Positions 1 to 12,548 of a stretch of 64,000 nt of DNA are shown here, piece by piece. A program made the position numbers and the translations under genes. How positions within the stretch are numbered: position 1 is the first letter of the stretch; every line of letters starts with the position of its first letter. The notes below the pieces were generated by a model, which worked only from the letters and a program-made list of their open reading frames with translations, was not told where the DNA came from and made no database searches. The stretch is from Tolypocladium sp. Sup5 PDA-1 (Eukaryota > Ascomycota > Sordariomycetes > Hypocreales > Ophiocordycipitaceae): assembly GCA_000750105.3 (NCBI GenBank), contig JPHH03000025.1:397079-461078 (forward strand), written 5' to 3'.

Positions 1-57
1 ATTACTTCCAGAGGTTTTCAAAGGTCTGGTGTCCCAAAAAAAATTGGCTTCAAAGTG

Positions 58-63
58 AAAAAA
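58..63 (-). terminator. Pol III terminator of the tRNA-Gly gene
   Basis: On the minus strand a run of six T residues lies four bases past the discriminator base of the tRNA, the usual form and distance of an RNA polymerase III stop. Confidence 0.7.
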
Positions 64-67
64 TAAA

Positions 68-149
68 TGCGTAATCTGGGAATCGAACCCAGGGCTCCCC
101 GACGTTGCTCGGATGGCAACGGAGAATTTTACCACTAAACCAATTACGC
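68..149 (-). tRNA. tRNA-Gly (anticodon GCC) with an 11-nt intron
   Basis: On the minus strand the sequence folds as a cloverleaf: the acceptor stem GCGTAAT pairs with ATTACGC, the D arm holds TTTAGTGGTAAA, the anticodon stem CTCCG pairs with CGGGG, and the T arm carries GGTTCGATTCC. The anticodon GCC lies at plus positions 115-117. An 11-nt insert at plus 103-113 sits directly after the purine 3' of the anticodon, the canonical place of nuclear tRNA introns. Without it the molecule is 71 nt, the normal size for tRNA-Gly. Position 68 gives an A as discriminator base. Confidence 0.95.
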
Positions 150-2051
150 TGATTCAATTTGTTGAAGACTGGTAGCGCAATTATGCTACATCTAGTCTAT
201 GATTCTCCGTCACCCGTGAATACTTGCGCTCCCAATCAATTCCTTACAATTCCCATATTCTAGGTAATGCGATTGGGGGTACTCACTTTGGGCATTTCAA
301 TAGAAACGTTCCCTGCCTCGTCATCCTGGACCCAGAAGTAAGCATCTAGTTGCAACATTTAGTGAAGTCTGTAGTAGCCCGTAGTAAACGAGAGCCTTGA
401 ATTGAGTGACCCCCAGAGCACGCATGCCACCAACATGAGGGATCAATCGAGTCGCGTCATTATCAGTAATAAAACCATGGCCCATGCTATGGTCCTAAAC
501 CACAGATTACCACTGTATATATTGATGGGTATGGCTCTCAGCGGTTCCCTTCCAAAGCATGCTCTAGGGTAGGACTCGCCCGGAGAAGTCCACCAGAGTA
601 ACAGCTTGAACAAAACCACGAATCTTCAAGCCCACTTTATCAACAGTGTGTCGCGATTGGCAGGCTGGAGTCTCAGAGCACTTCTAAATCCGGCCCTTTG
701 GCGATTTTACGTGACCTGGATCGTCCTCTGGAACACAAACGAGAGCCGGATGGCTGGTACTCTCGTCATCGAGGGCTTAGTCATCGGCGCATCCCTAGTG
801 CCAAGAGCCACAACGACATCCCTTGAATTCCAGACGGCGTCGGGGTGTGCCTTGCGACCCTTTGCCGCCGTGCATCGCTTTTCCCGTCACGAGGAGATGT
901 CTGTTTGGAATTTCCAAGCTCCAGTGCCACGGCGTATTCCAGTTCCACGAGGAGTAACCGCTTTGCCGAAATCTTGGCCCTGTCGAGACGCTAGCAGCTC
1001 GAGTCCTTGACACATCGGACGACAGAAGCTCTTGCGTCGCCCTCCCTGGCGCGGCGATCCCTGGGCCCAGCAAATGAACTGACCCTCGGGCTATTTCTCT
1101 GATGCAACGGTATTGGCAAGGACCTGCATGTGTCGGGGGATCGGAATCGCGATGATGGATCAAGGACGCTGTTCTTGCTGCCCGCTCCCCGCAGCCAAGT
1201 TGCACGTAGGTGCGAAGTTCGAACACTGAAACAAATGCGAGCAACTCGCTTTCGCCTGAGCTTCTAAATACCAGACGAGTCTTCCTCGGCAGCTCGTGTC
1301 CATCGGCCGGGAATAGTGCACATGTTTGAATCATTTCATCTTGCTGGCGGGGATGCGGCTGGTTCTGCCATTTGCTGGGCGCCTTGGATGGGTGCCCGGC
1401 AACTGGAATGCGTCGAGATGGCAATATCAGTTCACCTCTGCCACTTGCGCAGCCGTTTTCCTCCCCCACCCCCGCAGAAGGCACGGTACCTACGGTACCC
1501 TTAGGTAGCTGGTCGGTAGCTCCAGGTTACTGGCTCTTAGATGCCAATCGCCTGGCCCAGTTCCAGTTCCAGCGCACCCCCTCCCTTACCAGCCGCGCAA
1601 AAACACCACCGCCACTGACGAGGTAAACATTGCATTCCTCCCGCACCAACACCCGTGGACTGGACTGCACTCGCACGCCTGACACCTCTTTTCTCTCTCG
1701 TCCCACGCTCCTTCTCTCTTCTTCCCTCTCTCTCGCTCGGCGCGCTCGACTCTTCCACCTCATTGCCCAGCCCAGCTCGGCGCCTTGTTTGTCTGCCTCG
1801 TTTCTATCCAACCGATTCGATTCTTCTCCTTGTCTCGTGTATCTTCGTCTCACGCCGCGTCCCTCGAAACCGTCTGTTGTTTCTCTCCAGTACTGCAGCA
1901 CCCTCATTGCTTCCGTCCCGTCCTGCACTCGCTCATCACCATTCCGCAGTTGTTCCAGTCGGCTGCATCGCATTGCATCGCAGCATCTTCTTGTCTGCAC
2001 ATCGCTTCCGAGTATTATGTGCTAATCGCACCACAATCGCGTCGACTCATC
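150..2051. other. Intergenic, promoter and leader of the kinase gene
   Basis: No gene is seen. The reading frames here are short, overlap on both strands and show no domain. From about 1630 to 2050 the plus strand is rich in C and T (many CTCT and TCTTC runs), as is usual for fungal transcribed leaders, and it runs into the kinase start. Near 1483-1508 there is a GGTACC-containing imperfect repeat like the one at 52241. Confidence 0.6.
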
Positions 2052-5000
2052 ATGGCGGATGTTGCGGGCGCCAAAGCTCGCTCTCCGCTAGCCGAGACCA
2101 CGAACCGCATGAACTCCCCCTTCCCGCCCCTGGAGCAGCAGGTCAACAAGCCTCGCTACGACCAACCCGGTGCTTCTCATGCCCAAACTCGCCATGCCGG
2201 CCCCCAAACCAAGGTTGAGCAGCGTGCTGCCGCGGTGAATGCTCAAGCCGTTGCCGCTAACGCGCACGTCTCTGCCGTCCTGAACCCGCCCCAGCCCGTC
2301 GACGATGCCAAGCGACTCTCCCAAGCTTCGTACGCGTCGACGTCCAGCAGCCGCAGCAAGAAGAACTACAAGACGCACATTGGACCATGGCAGCTCGGGC
2401 GTACTCTGGGCAAGGGCTCCTCTGCCCGTGTCCGCCTCTGTCGTCACAACGTGACCAACCAACTCGCCGCTGTCAAGATCGTCAACCGGCGGATGGCCTA
2501 TCTGGTTCAAGATAGCAGCTTGGCCGCTCTGAGTAAGTGGGACAGCAGCCTCCCTGAGCAGGCCAATGGCGAAATGCGCGTCCCCATGGCCATTGAGCGC
2601 GAGGTGGCAATCCTCAAGCTTATCGAACACCCCAATATCATGAAGCTCTATGACATCTGGGAGAATCGCTCGGAAATGTGAGTTTCGTCTGACCTGCCTC
2701 GCTTGCCCCCTTCGTGTGCTGAATGTGTGCTGACATTGAGACAGCTACCTGATTCTGGAGTACATCGACCAAGGCGATCTTTTTACCTTTATCAACAGCA
2801 AGGGCCGATTGTCGGAGGAGGTGGCCATCTACTTCTTTCGGCAAATGATCAGTGCCATTGCCTACTGCCACTCTTTCAACGTGTGCCATCGCGATCTCAA
2901 ACCCGAGAACATCTTGATTACTGCAGACCTTCAGATCAAGATTGCCGACTTCGGCATGGCAGCTCTTCATCAAACAGACACTCACCATCTCGCCACTGCT
3001 TGTGGCAGCCCGCACTATGCTGCCCCAGAGCTCCTCAAGAACAGACAGTATCGCGGAGACCGTGCCGATATCTGGAGCTTAGGGGTCATTTTATATGCAA
3101 TGCTGTCCGCCACGCTTCCGTTCGATGACCCCGACCTGCGCGTCATGATGGCCAAAACCAAGAAGGGTCATTACGAGATGCCTCGATTCCTCAGCCCCGA
3201 GGCTGAAGATCTCATCCGACGCATGCTTCAGGTTAACCCTGACCGTCGAATCACCTTGAAGGAGATTTGGCGCCACCCACTGGTCCAGAAATATAGCTAT
3301 CTCGATGATTTTGGCGACCTCAGCGGACAGCTGCCAGACACACGCAAAGGGTTCCAGTACAGCCCTGTGCCTCGCCAGGAGATCGACCCGCAGCTGCTTC
3401 GACAGCTGCGCTCCATGTGGCACATGTTCAGCGAGCAAGACTTGGCGTTGAAACTGTCCTGTGACGAGTGAGTAGCTCCGAAAACCCCCTTTGCATCGTA
3501 ACCGACACTAACCAGACCCAGACCCAATGACCAGAAGGCCTTCTACTGGTTGCTTTACAACTATCGGAATAAGCAACTGGAGGACTTCAAGCCTGAGTTG
3601 GCTCACTCCATGAGCGACTATCACCATCTGAAGCCCGCAATCTGGAAGAAGCGCGTGTCGACGTGCCAGTTTGCGCAGCCTCGAGCCAATGGCCATGGCC
3701 GGTCTGTCTCTCGCTTCACGGTCATCTCTAACGCTGCCGACACCGAGGCAGAGACGGACAAGAGCTATGACCCGTACAGAGGTAGCCGTATGCTCCAGCG
3801 TTGCGACTCTGAAGTCAGCCACGCCAAGATTGTCATCCACCGCGATGTTCAGACCACTGCGAACGCCTCACAAGCGACGAGAGCTCGCAGCGGCTCCAAC
3901 GCTCGACGTGGACGGGCAAATTCTGCGAAAACATCCATCACTGTCAGACAGCCGTCGAGAGGCTCGCTGGCATCTCTTCGTAGCAACAGGCAGGGCGCAG
4001 CTCATGTTGCAGCCCCCAGCTTGCGGCATAAACGAGGCATCAACTTCTCTCACATTCGAAAGCGATCGAGCTCTGCGGGTGCAACCCAGAGAGCAACTAC
4101 CCGCCGCGCTGGCTCAGCAACCGTCAACGGCGATGGATCCAGCTACCAAGTCGGAACTGCTCGCCCTCGCTCTCCAACCCCGGACATGCCGAAGCTGCCC
4201 AATGGTACTTACCCCAAGGCCAAGGGAGCTCCCGTTATTCGCGTTGCGACCAGGGCCGGCGTTTCAATGATATTTAACGAAGAGTTGCGCCACTTCAGCA
4301 GCAACTGTGCCAAGGATTGCGATGAAGCGTTCAAGAGCACGCTGATCGAGGAGGACTCTGTGGGCGGATCCTGGACGGACGGAGAGAAGAAGCGTCGTGA
4401 ATCGACACCGTTCTCTCTGACCATCGAGAGCCCCACGGTCACCACTCCGGCGACCGATACCTCGAGCCCTTCGTGGCAGACTCGACCTTTGCCCCCGCTT
4501 CCTCCCGAGGATGCCTCGAAGAACTGCCTCGTCACAACCTCGTACGGAGTTGACTCTCAGCCAATCTTATCTGGCGAGCATGCTGATGGCGCCGACACGC
4601 TGGCAGTGGAGTCGACTCGACTGGCCCTGCCCGTCTTGCTGTCGAGCCAGAGTGACCGCCGTGTTACGTCTGCGCCGGTGTACAGCCAGCCTGCTCGGAA
4701 GCTCTCAACCCTTCCGTCGATCCACGAGCATTCGGGCGTTCGCCCTGCCGAAGCTATTGATGGAAACCGCGTCGTCTCGGCGCCACCCCACCGCCACCCC
4801 ACGAAGACAAACGAGCGGAACCGTAGCGTGGAATACCTCAGCAAAGTCGAGAATACGATACGCGTTGTTCACTCTCCTGGAGCGGCAAGCCCTGTCAAGG
4901 TGCCGAAGCCCCTGAACGTGCGAAAGAAGAAGGCTTTGACGGAGGATTTTGGTCGCAAGCTACATCGGCAACTCGCATACAATGCGGAGGAGTATGATGA

Positions 5001-5898
5001 TCATGCGGCCGAACCCTCATCTCAGGACCTTAACGGTCCCACAAAGAAGAAGAAGATATCCTGGTTCAAACGGTCGTCGAAGGCGGAGTCTGAATCGAAC
5101 GTCGTTAAGCCGCCGGGAGCCAGCACCACGGCTGTTCCCAAGCAAGCCCAGCAGTCCGATTTGGACCCAGCCGCTAATGCCGCAAGGAAGAGCGTGTTTA
5201 GCTTCCCGTTCTGGAAGAGCAACAGAGCTAGGGATTCTAAGATGACTGTGGAAGGTAAGTTGGATGATGAGCCGCCAACACGGCCAACCTGTTGAAACAC
5301 AAGCTGATGAGAGGACTAGGGCCCGACCACGCGCGGGAGAGCCGACAAGTTGCTAAGCAGACGGACGATGGGAAGCGACAGTCTGGTCTGCGCGACACGG
5401 GCTCTGGCAGCATTCGGAACATCGAAGTCAAGCAGACTTGGCTGACGCGACTGTTTCGAGTGAAGCCAGCCACCAGCTACATTTGCATGGCACTTTCGCG
5501 CAAGCGAGCTCGACAGGAGGTTGCCATTCTCTTGCGAGAGTGGCGCCGCTATGGTATTAAGGGTATCCAGATCGACAAGCAGCGCAACATTGTCTTTGCA
5601 CGGCTCGCAGCTAAGAACTGTACGTGACTGGGTGACTGTGCAAAAATCATCTATGGGAGGCTAACGAGTGTTTACAGACTTGAACCTTAAAGAAGTGGAG
5701 TTTGCTGCCGAGGTCATGACGGTCATTGAGCATGGGAAGAGGCAGCCGTTGAGTATTGTGCGCTTTACTCAGGAACGCGGCGCCGCCAGCAGCTTCCACA
5801 GAGTCGTCGACACGATGCAGGTCATGTTCGACAGCCGCCACCTTGTCGTGACCGACAAGAACAAGCGGAAGATGATGATCAAGACCCTCAACGCGTAA
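2052..5898 (+). CDS. Gin4/Hsl1 (Nim1-related) family serine/threonine protein kinase
   Basis: Five exons: 2052-2677, 2745-3467, 3516-5254, 5320-5619 and 5678-5898, giving 1202 residues with all phases consistent. The kinase domain spans about residues 112-392, with a glycine loop LGKGSSARV, a catalytic HRDLKPEN near residue 259, DFG, and APE. A polar, disordered middle of some 600 residues follows, then a conserved C-terminal region from about residue 1090 that reads like a KA1-type membrane-binding end (VVDTMQVMFDSRHLVV). This layout is that of the Gin4/Hsl1/Kcc4 kinases, which sit at septins and the bud neck or septum and act on the Swe1/Wee1 mitotic checkpoint. The ATG at 2052 was chosen because it opens MADVAGAKARSPLAETTNR, a typical start of the family. 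Which of the yeast paralogues it matches best cannot be told here. Confidence 0.92.
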
Positions 5899-8523
5899 GG
5901 GGCGCCGTGTTCACCATGGCCGTCGACTCATGTTTTCGGCACATTTCGCCGGGAATGTGGCTGCCTCTGGATGCTCGCTTTGTACGGTGACGAAATTGGC
6001 TGGCATTGGCCTCTGTGGGAGGCCCAACTCTCTGGCGAAATACGATGCAACATATTGGAGATGTCGCATGGACACGGCCCTCGAGAAGGAACAACAACTG
6101 CTGTTGGTTGGGCTGGGACTGGCGAATCATTTTGTTTCTTGTACAGACGTTGAAGCGGGGTTGGATGCATAGGTGAGGCGATTGTTGCCTGACTGACTTT
6201 GTCTCACTCAGTCATCGGGGTGTTTAATCTTGCTGAAGGTCGAGGGCGTGGAGTTGCTGGCAAGATGCGGCCAGCCGGGGTGTTTGTAATTACTAATAGG
6301 GTCACTGACATGGCTCCCACAGAGCTTGCTGTATTTTCTTTGTCAGTCTGGATGAATGGAGATTGAAAATCATGGGAAAGAAACAAGTACATGATTCATT
6401 TGAAGAAAGGAGGTTGTGCCTGAGAGACTCGTCGTTCGAAAGTAACGACTGATATGAGCCGGAGTTTATCCCTTAGTGCCGTTGCTTTCCGAAACCCCCA
6501 AGTCCCCCTGGCGGCATTTCGCGGCCCGAAAAATAGCCGGGAACAATTGGCATTCCTGTCGCCATCGGCCAGCCCATGCAAATCATTCCCCCGCGAGCTC
6601 TGGCAAGGCAGGGAACAGCGACTTCGCTGCAGACACCAAATTGCCAGCTGAACTACCGTCGGACGACCAACCAGCTGATTTCCAGGTTACTGCGAACAGC
6701 GTCGGGCAAGGCCACGGGTTCCAACGGTTGCAACCTCAACGGCTTCGTCTACGCCTCGAGTCCTCCCCTCCGTCGCCGGCAGAGGCATCCCCGGCGCCGC
6801 GGGAAACATGGCGCCGGCGAGACGAACCGATAGCGGTGCCTTTGCTGAGATGTAGATGCTGGCGGACAAGTACCGGCCCCCAGACGGAGCGCTGCTCGAG
6901 AACTTGCGCGATGACAGAGACCGAAGAGGGCGTCTCAAACTCTCAACGCGCCCGTGTGCCACATATGTAGATTTATCACATCTCTTTCGTGACCTGCGGC
7001 ATGGCATGGATACCATGCTTTGATGCCTTGGCTAGCCTGGCGCGCATAAGTTATGTGTCGTAGAGGTCGAGGCAATGAGCCGAGAGCTGCCAGCTCTATG
7101 CCCATGGATGCAATATGATACTGCACCGGCAGTTGCCATTGGCCATATTTCATGGACCTGCCCAAACCGCTGCATGAGAACTGAGAGGTAGCATCCGTAT
7201 ACGTACATACATACGGAGTGAGTAATACACACAGCGCCGCCCGCGGAAATCAAGCATCGAGCCGCTGCGCATCGCCGGCTTCGTCGTTGGACTGACCATG
7301 CCGAAACGCCCGGAAAGTCCCGGGGCACGTCCCGGAGGTGGAGGTGGGGGCGTGGCCCGCTGGCAGCCTCGGCTGCTCGGTCGGTCGTGGGGAGCTTTTT
7401 TTGGGTTTCGGGGGGGGGGGTCTCCGCTGCCTCTGAGCTGCCCTGTGCCAGTGGCGACGGGCTGATATGCGTCATGGATGGGCGAGATGGATGGGACACG
7501 GCCGGCCATCGGAGGAGGATTGATGGCGCGCTGACGATGGCGACAGCATCGCTGTTTCTTCTCCATTGTGCCGAGTCTCTGGAAGAGATAGGATCGTTGG
7601 AACTTGTTGAAGCTAGCTGCTCTCTGACGGTAAGGGGCCGTAACGGCTTACAAACGGTCGCGGAGAGCAGAGGCAAACCCTCGGCAGCGTCCGTCCCTTC
7701 ACCTGCAGGGCGGCACCGACGCCCGCCGCCGGCCGTTGACACCTTCCTCACAGCACCCAAGCTCCAGGCCTCCTCGAACCGAACACACCAATCCTTACCC
7801 CGCGCCCCCCCCATGACGCCCCTGCAGGGATGGCTGGCAGCTCCAGAGGCACATGCTGCACCCTCCACCACGACGACCTCCAACCACCAGCCCAGCCCTC
7901 CGTCCACCCGAGTAAGACCGATGGGTGCCGAAGAACGGAGGAGGGAATGTCGCTGGCCGGGCGACCTGCGGATATTCAGAGCGAACTGGGCGGCGGCTTC
8001 GGGTTTAAGCACGGCTGCGTGTGAAACGTCCAATAAATTGTTCAAGAGCAGATCTCGTTAGCCGGGACCGCGTGCGTCATGCCCGTGTAATCGGCACTTA
8101 GACCCCCCAAACTTCCCGCCCATCAACCACCAGCTCTCCTCTTTCTACACCACACACCACTATCGTTGCGTTTGCAAGATAAATCAAAAACCGCCGTCGA
8201 GCTTTTGTAATTCTTGCTGCTGCTCGGATTGGAAACCGGACGGCGCAGCGAGCGAGTGAGCCGGACAAGGAGAGCCTTGATTGGTACGTCATAGGCGCGA
8301 CGAGGCTCGCTCGGATATACTTCAAACGTCGTTGACACGTGAAAGCCTCAGGGCCCGGCAACGACCCCATCGTCCACGACACCGAACCCGCCATCGGCTC
8401 ACACCAGGACATTTCATCTCTCGTCCTCTTCCATACCTCGTTGAAGCTCCCATTCCCCCCCCCTCCACCTATCCTCACCCGCTTCACCCGTCACCTCACC
8501 CGCTCACACACCACATCACCACC
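5899..8523. other. Intergenic; 3' region of the kinase and promoter of malate synthase
   Basis: No convincing gene. The long minus-strand frame at 7032-8045 (337 codons) has biased composition, no domain and no intron signals. A G11 run lies near 7410-7420. The last 70 bases before the malate synthase ATG are almost pure C, A and T (CACCCGCTCACAC type), a typical leader of a strongly expressed fungal gene. Confidence 0.55.
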
Positions 8524-10541
8524 ATGGCCACCACCGAGACCATCCTCCAGGGCGTCACCGTCCTCGGCAAGGTCGACGATGCCCACCGCAAGATCCTCAC
8601 GCCGCAGGCCCTCGCCTTCCTCGCCCTGCTGCACCGCTCCTTCAACGCCACCCGCAAGAGCCTGCTCGAGCGCCGCAAGCTGCGCCAGGCCGAGCTCGAC
8701 CGCGGCGTGCTGCCCGACTTCCTCCCGGAGACGCGCCACATCCGCGAGAATCCCACCTGGAAGGGCGCTGCGCCCGCCCCGGGGCTCGTCGACCGCCGCG
8801 TCGAGATTACGGGGCCGACGGATCGCAAGATGGTGGTGAATGCGCTGAATGCGGACGTGTACACGTACATGGCCGACTTTGAGGGTGAGTTTCACATCCC
8901 TTTGCGAAGTGGATGAAATCATGTGATACACAAGCGTGTAGCTTTGACTCGATATGCCATCTCAGTAAGAGTACGGAGGCGCTGGAGATGAGAGTTATTC
9001 ATGAAGGAATCGGCAAGGCACATGCACATCAAGCTGGACATGAAGCTGACGATAGCACAGACTCCAGCGCCCCTACCTGGGAAAACATGATCAACGGCCA
9101 GGTCAACCTCTACGACGCCAACCGCCGCCAGGTCGACTTCAAGCAGGGCCCCAAGGAATACAAGCTGCGCACCGACCGCAAGCTGCCGACGCTCATCGTG
9201 CGCCCCCGCGGCTGGCACCTCGAGGAGAAGCATCTCGTCGTCGACGGCGAGCCCATCTCGGGTGGCCTCTTCGACTTCGGCCTCTACTTCTTCCACAACG
9301 CCCTCGAGACGCAGCGCCGCGGCTTCGGTCCCTACTTTTACCTGCCCAAGATGGAGAGCCACCTCGAGGCCCGCCTGTGGAACGACGTCTTCAACCTCGC
9401 CCAGGACTTCATCGGCATGCCGCGCGGCACCATCCGCGGCACCGTCCTCATCGAGACCATCCTCGCCGCGTTCGAGATGGACGAGATCATCTACGAGCTG
9501 CGCGACCACAGCTCCGGCCTCAACTGCGGCCGCTGGGACTACATCTTCAGCACCATCAAGAAGTTCCGCCAGAACCCCAACTTCGTCCTGCCCGACCGCT
9601 CCTGCGTCACCATGACGGTGCCCTTCATGGACTCGTACGTCAAGCTGCTCATCCAGACGTGCCACAAGCGCGGCGTCCACGCCATGGGCGGCATGGCGGC
9701 CCAGATCCCCATCAAGGACGACAAGCAGGCCAACGACAAGGCCATGGACAACGTTCGCGCCGACAAGCTGCGCGAGGTCCGCGCCGGCCACGACGGCACC
9801 TGGGTCGCCCACCCGGCCCTCACCGCCATCGCCAACGACGTGTTCAACAAGCACATGCCCACCCCCAACCAGCTCTTCGTCCGCCGCGAAGACGTCAAGA
9901 TCGGCCAGAACGACCTGCTCAACATGAACGTCCCCGGCGGCATCACCGAGGACGGCATCAAGAAGAACATCAACATTGGCCTGGGCTACATGGAGGCCTG
10001 GGTCCGCGGCGTCGGCTGCGTGCCCATCAACTACCTCATGTAAGTCTGCCCCAGTCAGCCCTCTTTGGGAAATCAAAACCAAGGGGCCAGCAACGTGGAG
10101 CCGTGGAAAAGGGGCTCGCCGCGGGCCGCCGCTTGACAACTCTTTGCTAACACACACACACTAGGGAGGACGCTGCCACCGCCGAAGTCTCCCGCAGCCA
10201 GCTGTGGCAATGGGTCAAGCACGGCGTTTCCACCTCCGAGGGCAAGAGGGTTGACAAGGCCTACGCCCTCAAGCTCCTCAAGGAGTGCGCCGACGGCCTC
10301 TCGGCCAAGGCGCCCAAGGGCAACAAGTTCCACCTGGCCGCGCAGTACTTTGCCGGCCAGGTCACGGGCGAGGACTACGCCGACTTCCTGACGACGTGAG
10401 CTTTTTACCCGCCTTGTTTCTCCCCCATTCTTTTCTGTGTATCAAAAATGACGACGAAGATGTACATGCTGACGGCTTGACAGGTTGCTGTATGACGAGA
10501 TCACGCAGGTTGGATCCCCGAGACCGGCGTCGAAGCTGTAA
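8524..10541 (+). CDS. acuE: Malate synthase, glyoxylate cycle, peroxisomal
   Basis: Four exons (8524-8884, 9061-10039, 10165-10395, 10484-10541) encode 542 residues, the normal fungal length. The enzyme condenses glyoxylate and acetyl-CoA to malate and allows growth on acetate and fatty acids. Visible marks are DFEDSSAPTW around residues 119-128, the family signature LNCGRWDYIFSTIK near 270-283, and the active-site block MEDAATAEVSRSQLWQW, in which Asp449 corresponds to the catalytic base. Intron 2 falls inside the Met codon just before that block. The protein ends in SKL, a type 1 peroxisome import signal encoded by the tiny last exon. The first intron (176 bp) is long for this genome. The very high third-position GC and C-rich leader suggest strong expression. 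Confidence 0.97.
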
Positions 10542-12532
10542 CGAGGGAGAACGAAGAGCAAAGAAGGATGCGTGTTTCGATTCGTGCCATGGCCCTGCAA
10601 CGTTGGAGTACTTTGTCGGCTGTTTCTTTCGGTTGAGATGGATGATGCCCGTTTGGTGGCAGGTTGTGCCTAGCTGACCTGTCGAGATTGATGAACGGAA
10701 GGCACCTGTTTCTGCTACTTGATGTAAGAAGGTACCCTCTCTGTACGTGTGAAAAAGCCATTTTCAGATCTTGCTATTAGCCCCCTCGTGTCCGCATCAG
10801 CTCTGTATCTTTGCCTTCATCGCCAAGGATGCGTGGTTTGTTCCCTGGGCAAAGGCCCGTGACAAGTCCCAACCGGGCACCGTGTTCTGCCAAGGCTGCC
10901 GCTCGTCGGATGCCGAGGAACTGCAGAGAGCGTTATGGACGAGAGCCAATGGAGAAGGTGGTGTTTCTGGCTTTACACTCGAAATTTCGGAAAGCAGGAA
11001 TTGGCACTACTCAGGAAATCAACATGTGGTTGTGTTGGACAGCCACCAACACGACTCCAAACTCCCCATGCCACCACCGGCAGCCAAACCGGTTGTACCT
11101 TCAACGGCACGACATCCATCTTCCGAGTGTTTATGAAGGCGAGTCTAGACTCTCCTATCCCCCCTCTGCTGGAGCCTCTCCGTCGTCTACTCCGCTATTA
11201 TCGCCCCATCTCTTCGATAGTACTCGTAGACAGGTGCTGGGGCAGGCGACGCCCGTCACACGCCGCGCGCCCGCGACGATGCGGCGGAGACGGTGGCCTC
11301 GGCGCAGCGCTAAAGAACGCCTTCACCAACGGCTGGTCCGGCCTGCAGCCGTCAGTCGGAAGAGGCGACGAAACCCTGCCACGAGGCCCCGACAGGGACC
11401 AACCATGGCCGGCACCAAACACCCAGAACGTTCCTGGATGGCTGTGGCAGAAAAAGCAATGAAGAGCTCTCGAGAGGGATTGGGACTGGGAGCCAAAAGC
11501 AACGACGACAACGCGGACTTGCAAGTTGACGGCACGCACACACCATCCGTCTGCCCTGGTCGTTTTCGACGTTTTCTTCCGAAAGACTTACATGCACCCC
11601 TTCCGACATGACACCGGCTAGGGCGAGCGTGCGACAACGGACTAGCTCTGCTGCATTGAGGTCTCGTCTGAGTGGCCTGTGTCTGCATGCCGGCTCTGAC
11701 ACATGCTGTATCTCCAACCAGGGGGTTTGTTGGCAGCTGCATATTGTACGAAGCTCTCTGTCCACGCGAATTAGCCGTCCAGTCGGGCACACCCCATTGT
11801 CGAAGAGCAAATGTCTGTCTCGGGGGACGCGATTTGGCCACCGGGCTCGGTATTCTCGCGTGGCATCTCGCCCTGATCAAGACTGGACACTGGTCCAATA
11901 AGCACAACAAGCAATCGTCGTTGGGTACGCGGACCGAGTTATGAACGGGGGGCCATCTGCGGCTGAGATGTGATGACCGACGAGACAGAGCAGAGTCCAC
12001 CACGCCAGTTGGCCCAGTGTGTATGGCACTGGTAGTTCATCCCTTCTTGCCCACAACGGCCGTCGAAACGGCGGGCAATGCGGAGTACTCGTACATGAAG
12101 CAATACCAAGCAAGCCAGAACCAGGGGTAGCGGAACAGTAGCTTCTCTCCCCTTGCCGGCCCGTGAGGACGGGATTGCTGTATTCCGGAACCTCTTCTCC
12201 TATACTTGCTGCATGTACTAATGGCTGCCCGGTCCGTCGGCTCGGACTCAGTCGACAAAATAACACTCTGGGGTACAGAATGCCACGGGCACCTTGCTCT
12301 TGTCCAGAGTTTGTGGCCTAGGGTACGGAGTAGGTAAGACTGTTCGTTCAAGAAGGTAGTCCGTACTTCGAAAGGGCATTTCGTCTCATAGAAGATCGGC
12401 GCAAGGATCGGATGTGATGGCCTTCCGTGTCGGCAGTGAAAAGGAGATCATCATTTGGGGAGACGCATGGCGTGCCGCGGCCCACTGATCCGTGGCTGCT
12501 TTCCACACCGGCCTCTGTGTCTCCGTCGAAAG

Positions 12533-12548
12533 TACTCCGTACGGAGTA
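12533..12548. repeat. Perfect 16-bp palindrome TACTCCGTACGGAGTA
   Basis: The word reads the same on both strands. It is the longest exact member of a family of TACTCCGTA/TACGGAGTA words scattered through the intergenic parts of the window. Confidence 0.8.

Noticed and set aside
7032..8045. 337-codon minus-strand frame
   Set aside because: Biased composition, no start context, no domain, and other frames overlap equally long in the same place.
8919..10157. 412-codon minus-strand frame opposite malate synthase
   Set aside because: It is the mirror of a high-GC3 gene; its Val/Ala/Asp/Glu-rich product has no domain, and the plus strand clearly codes malate synthase.
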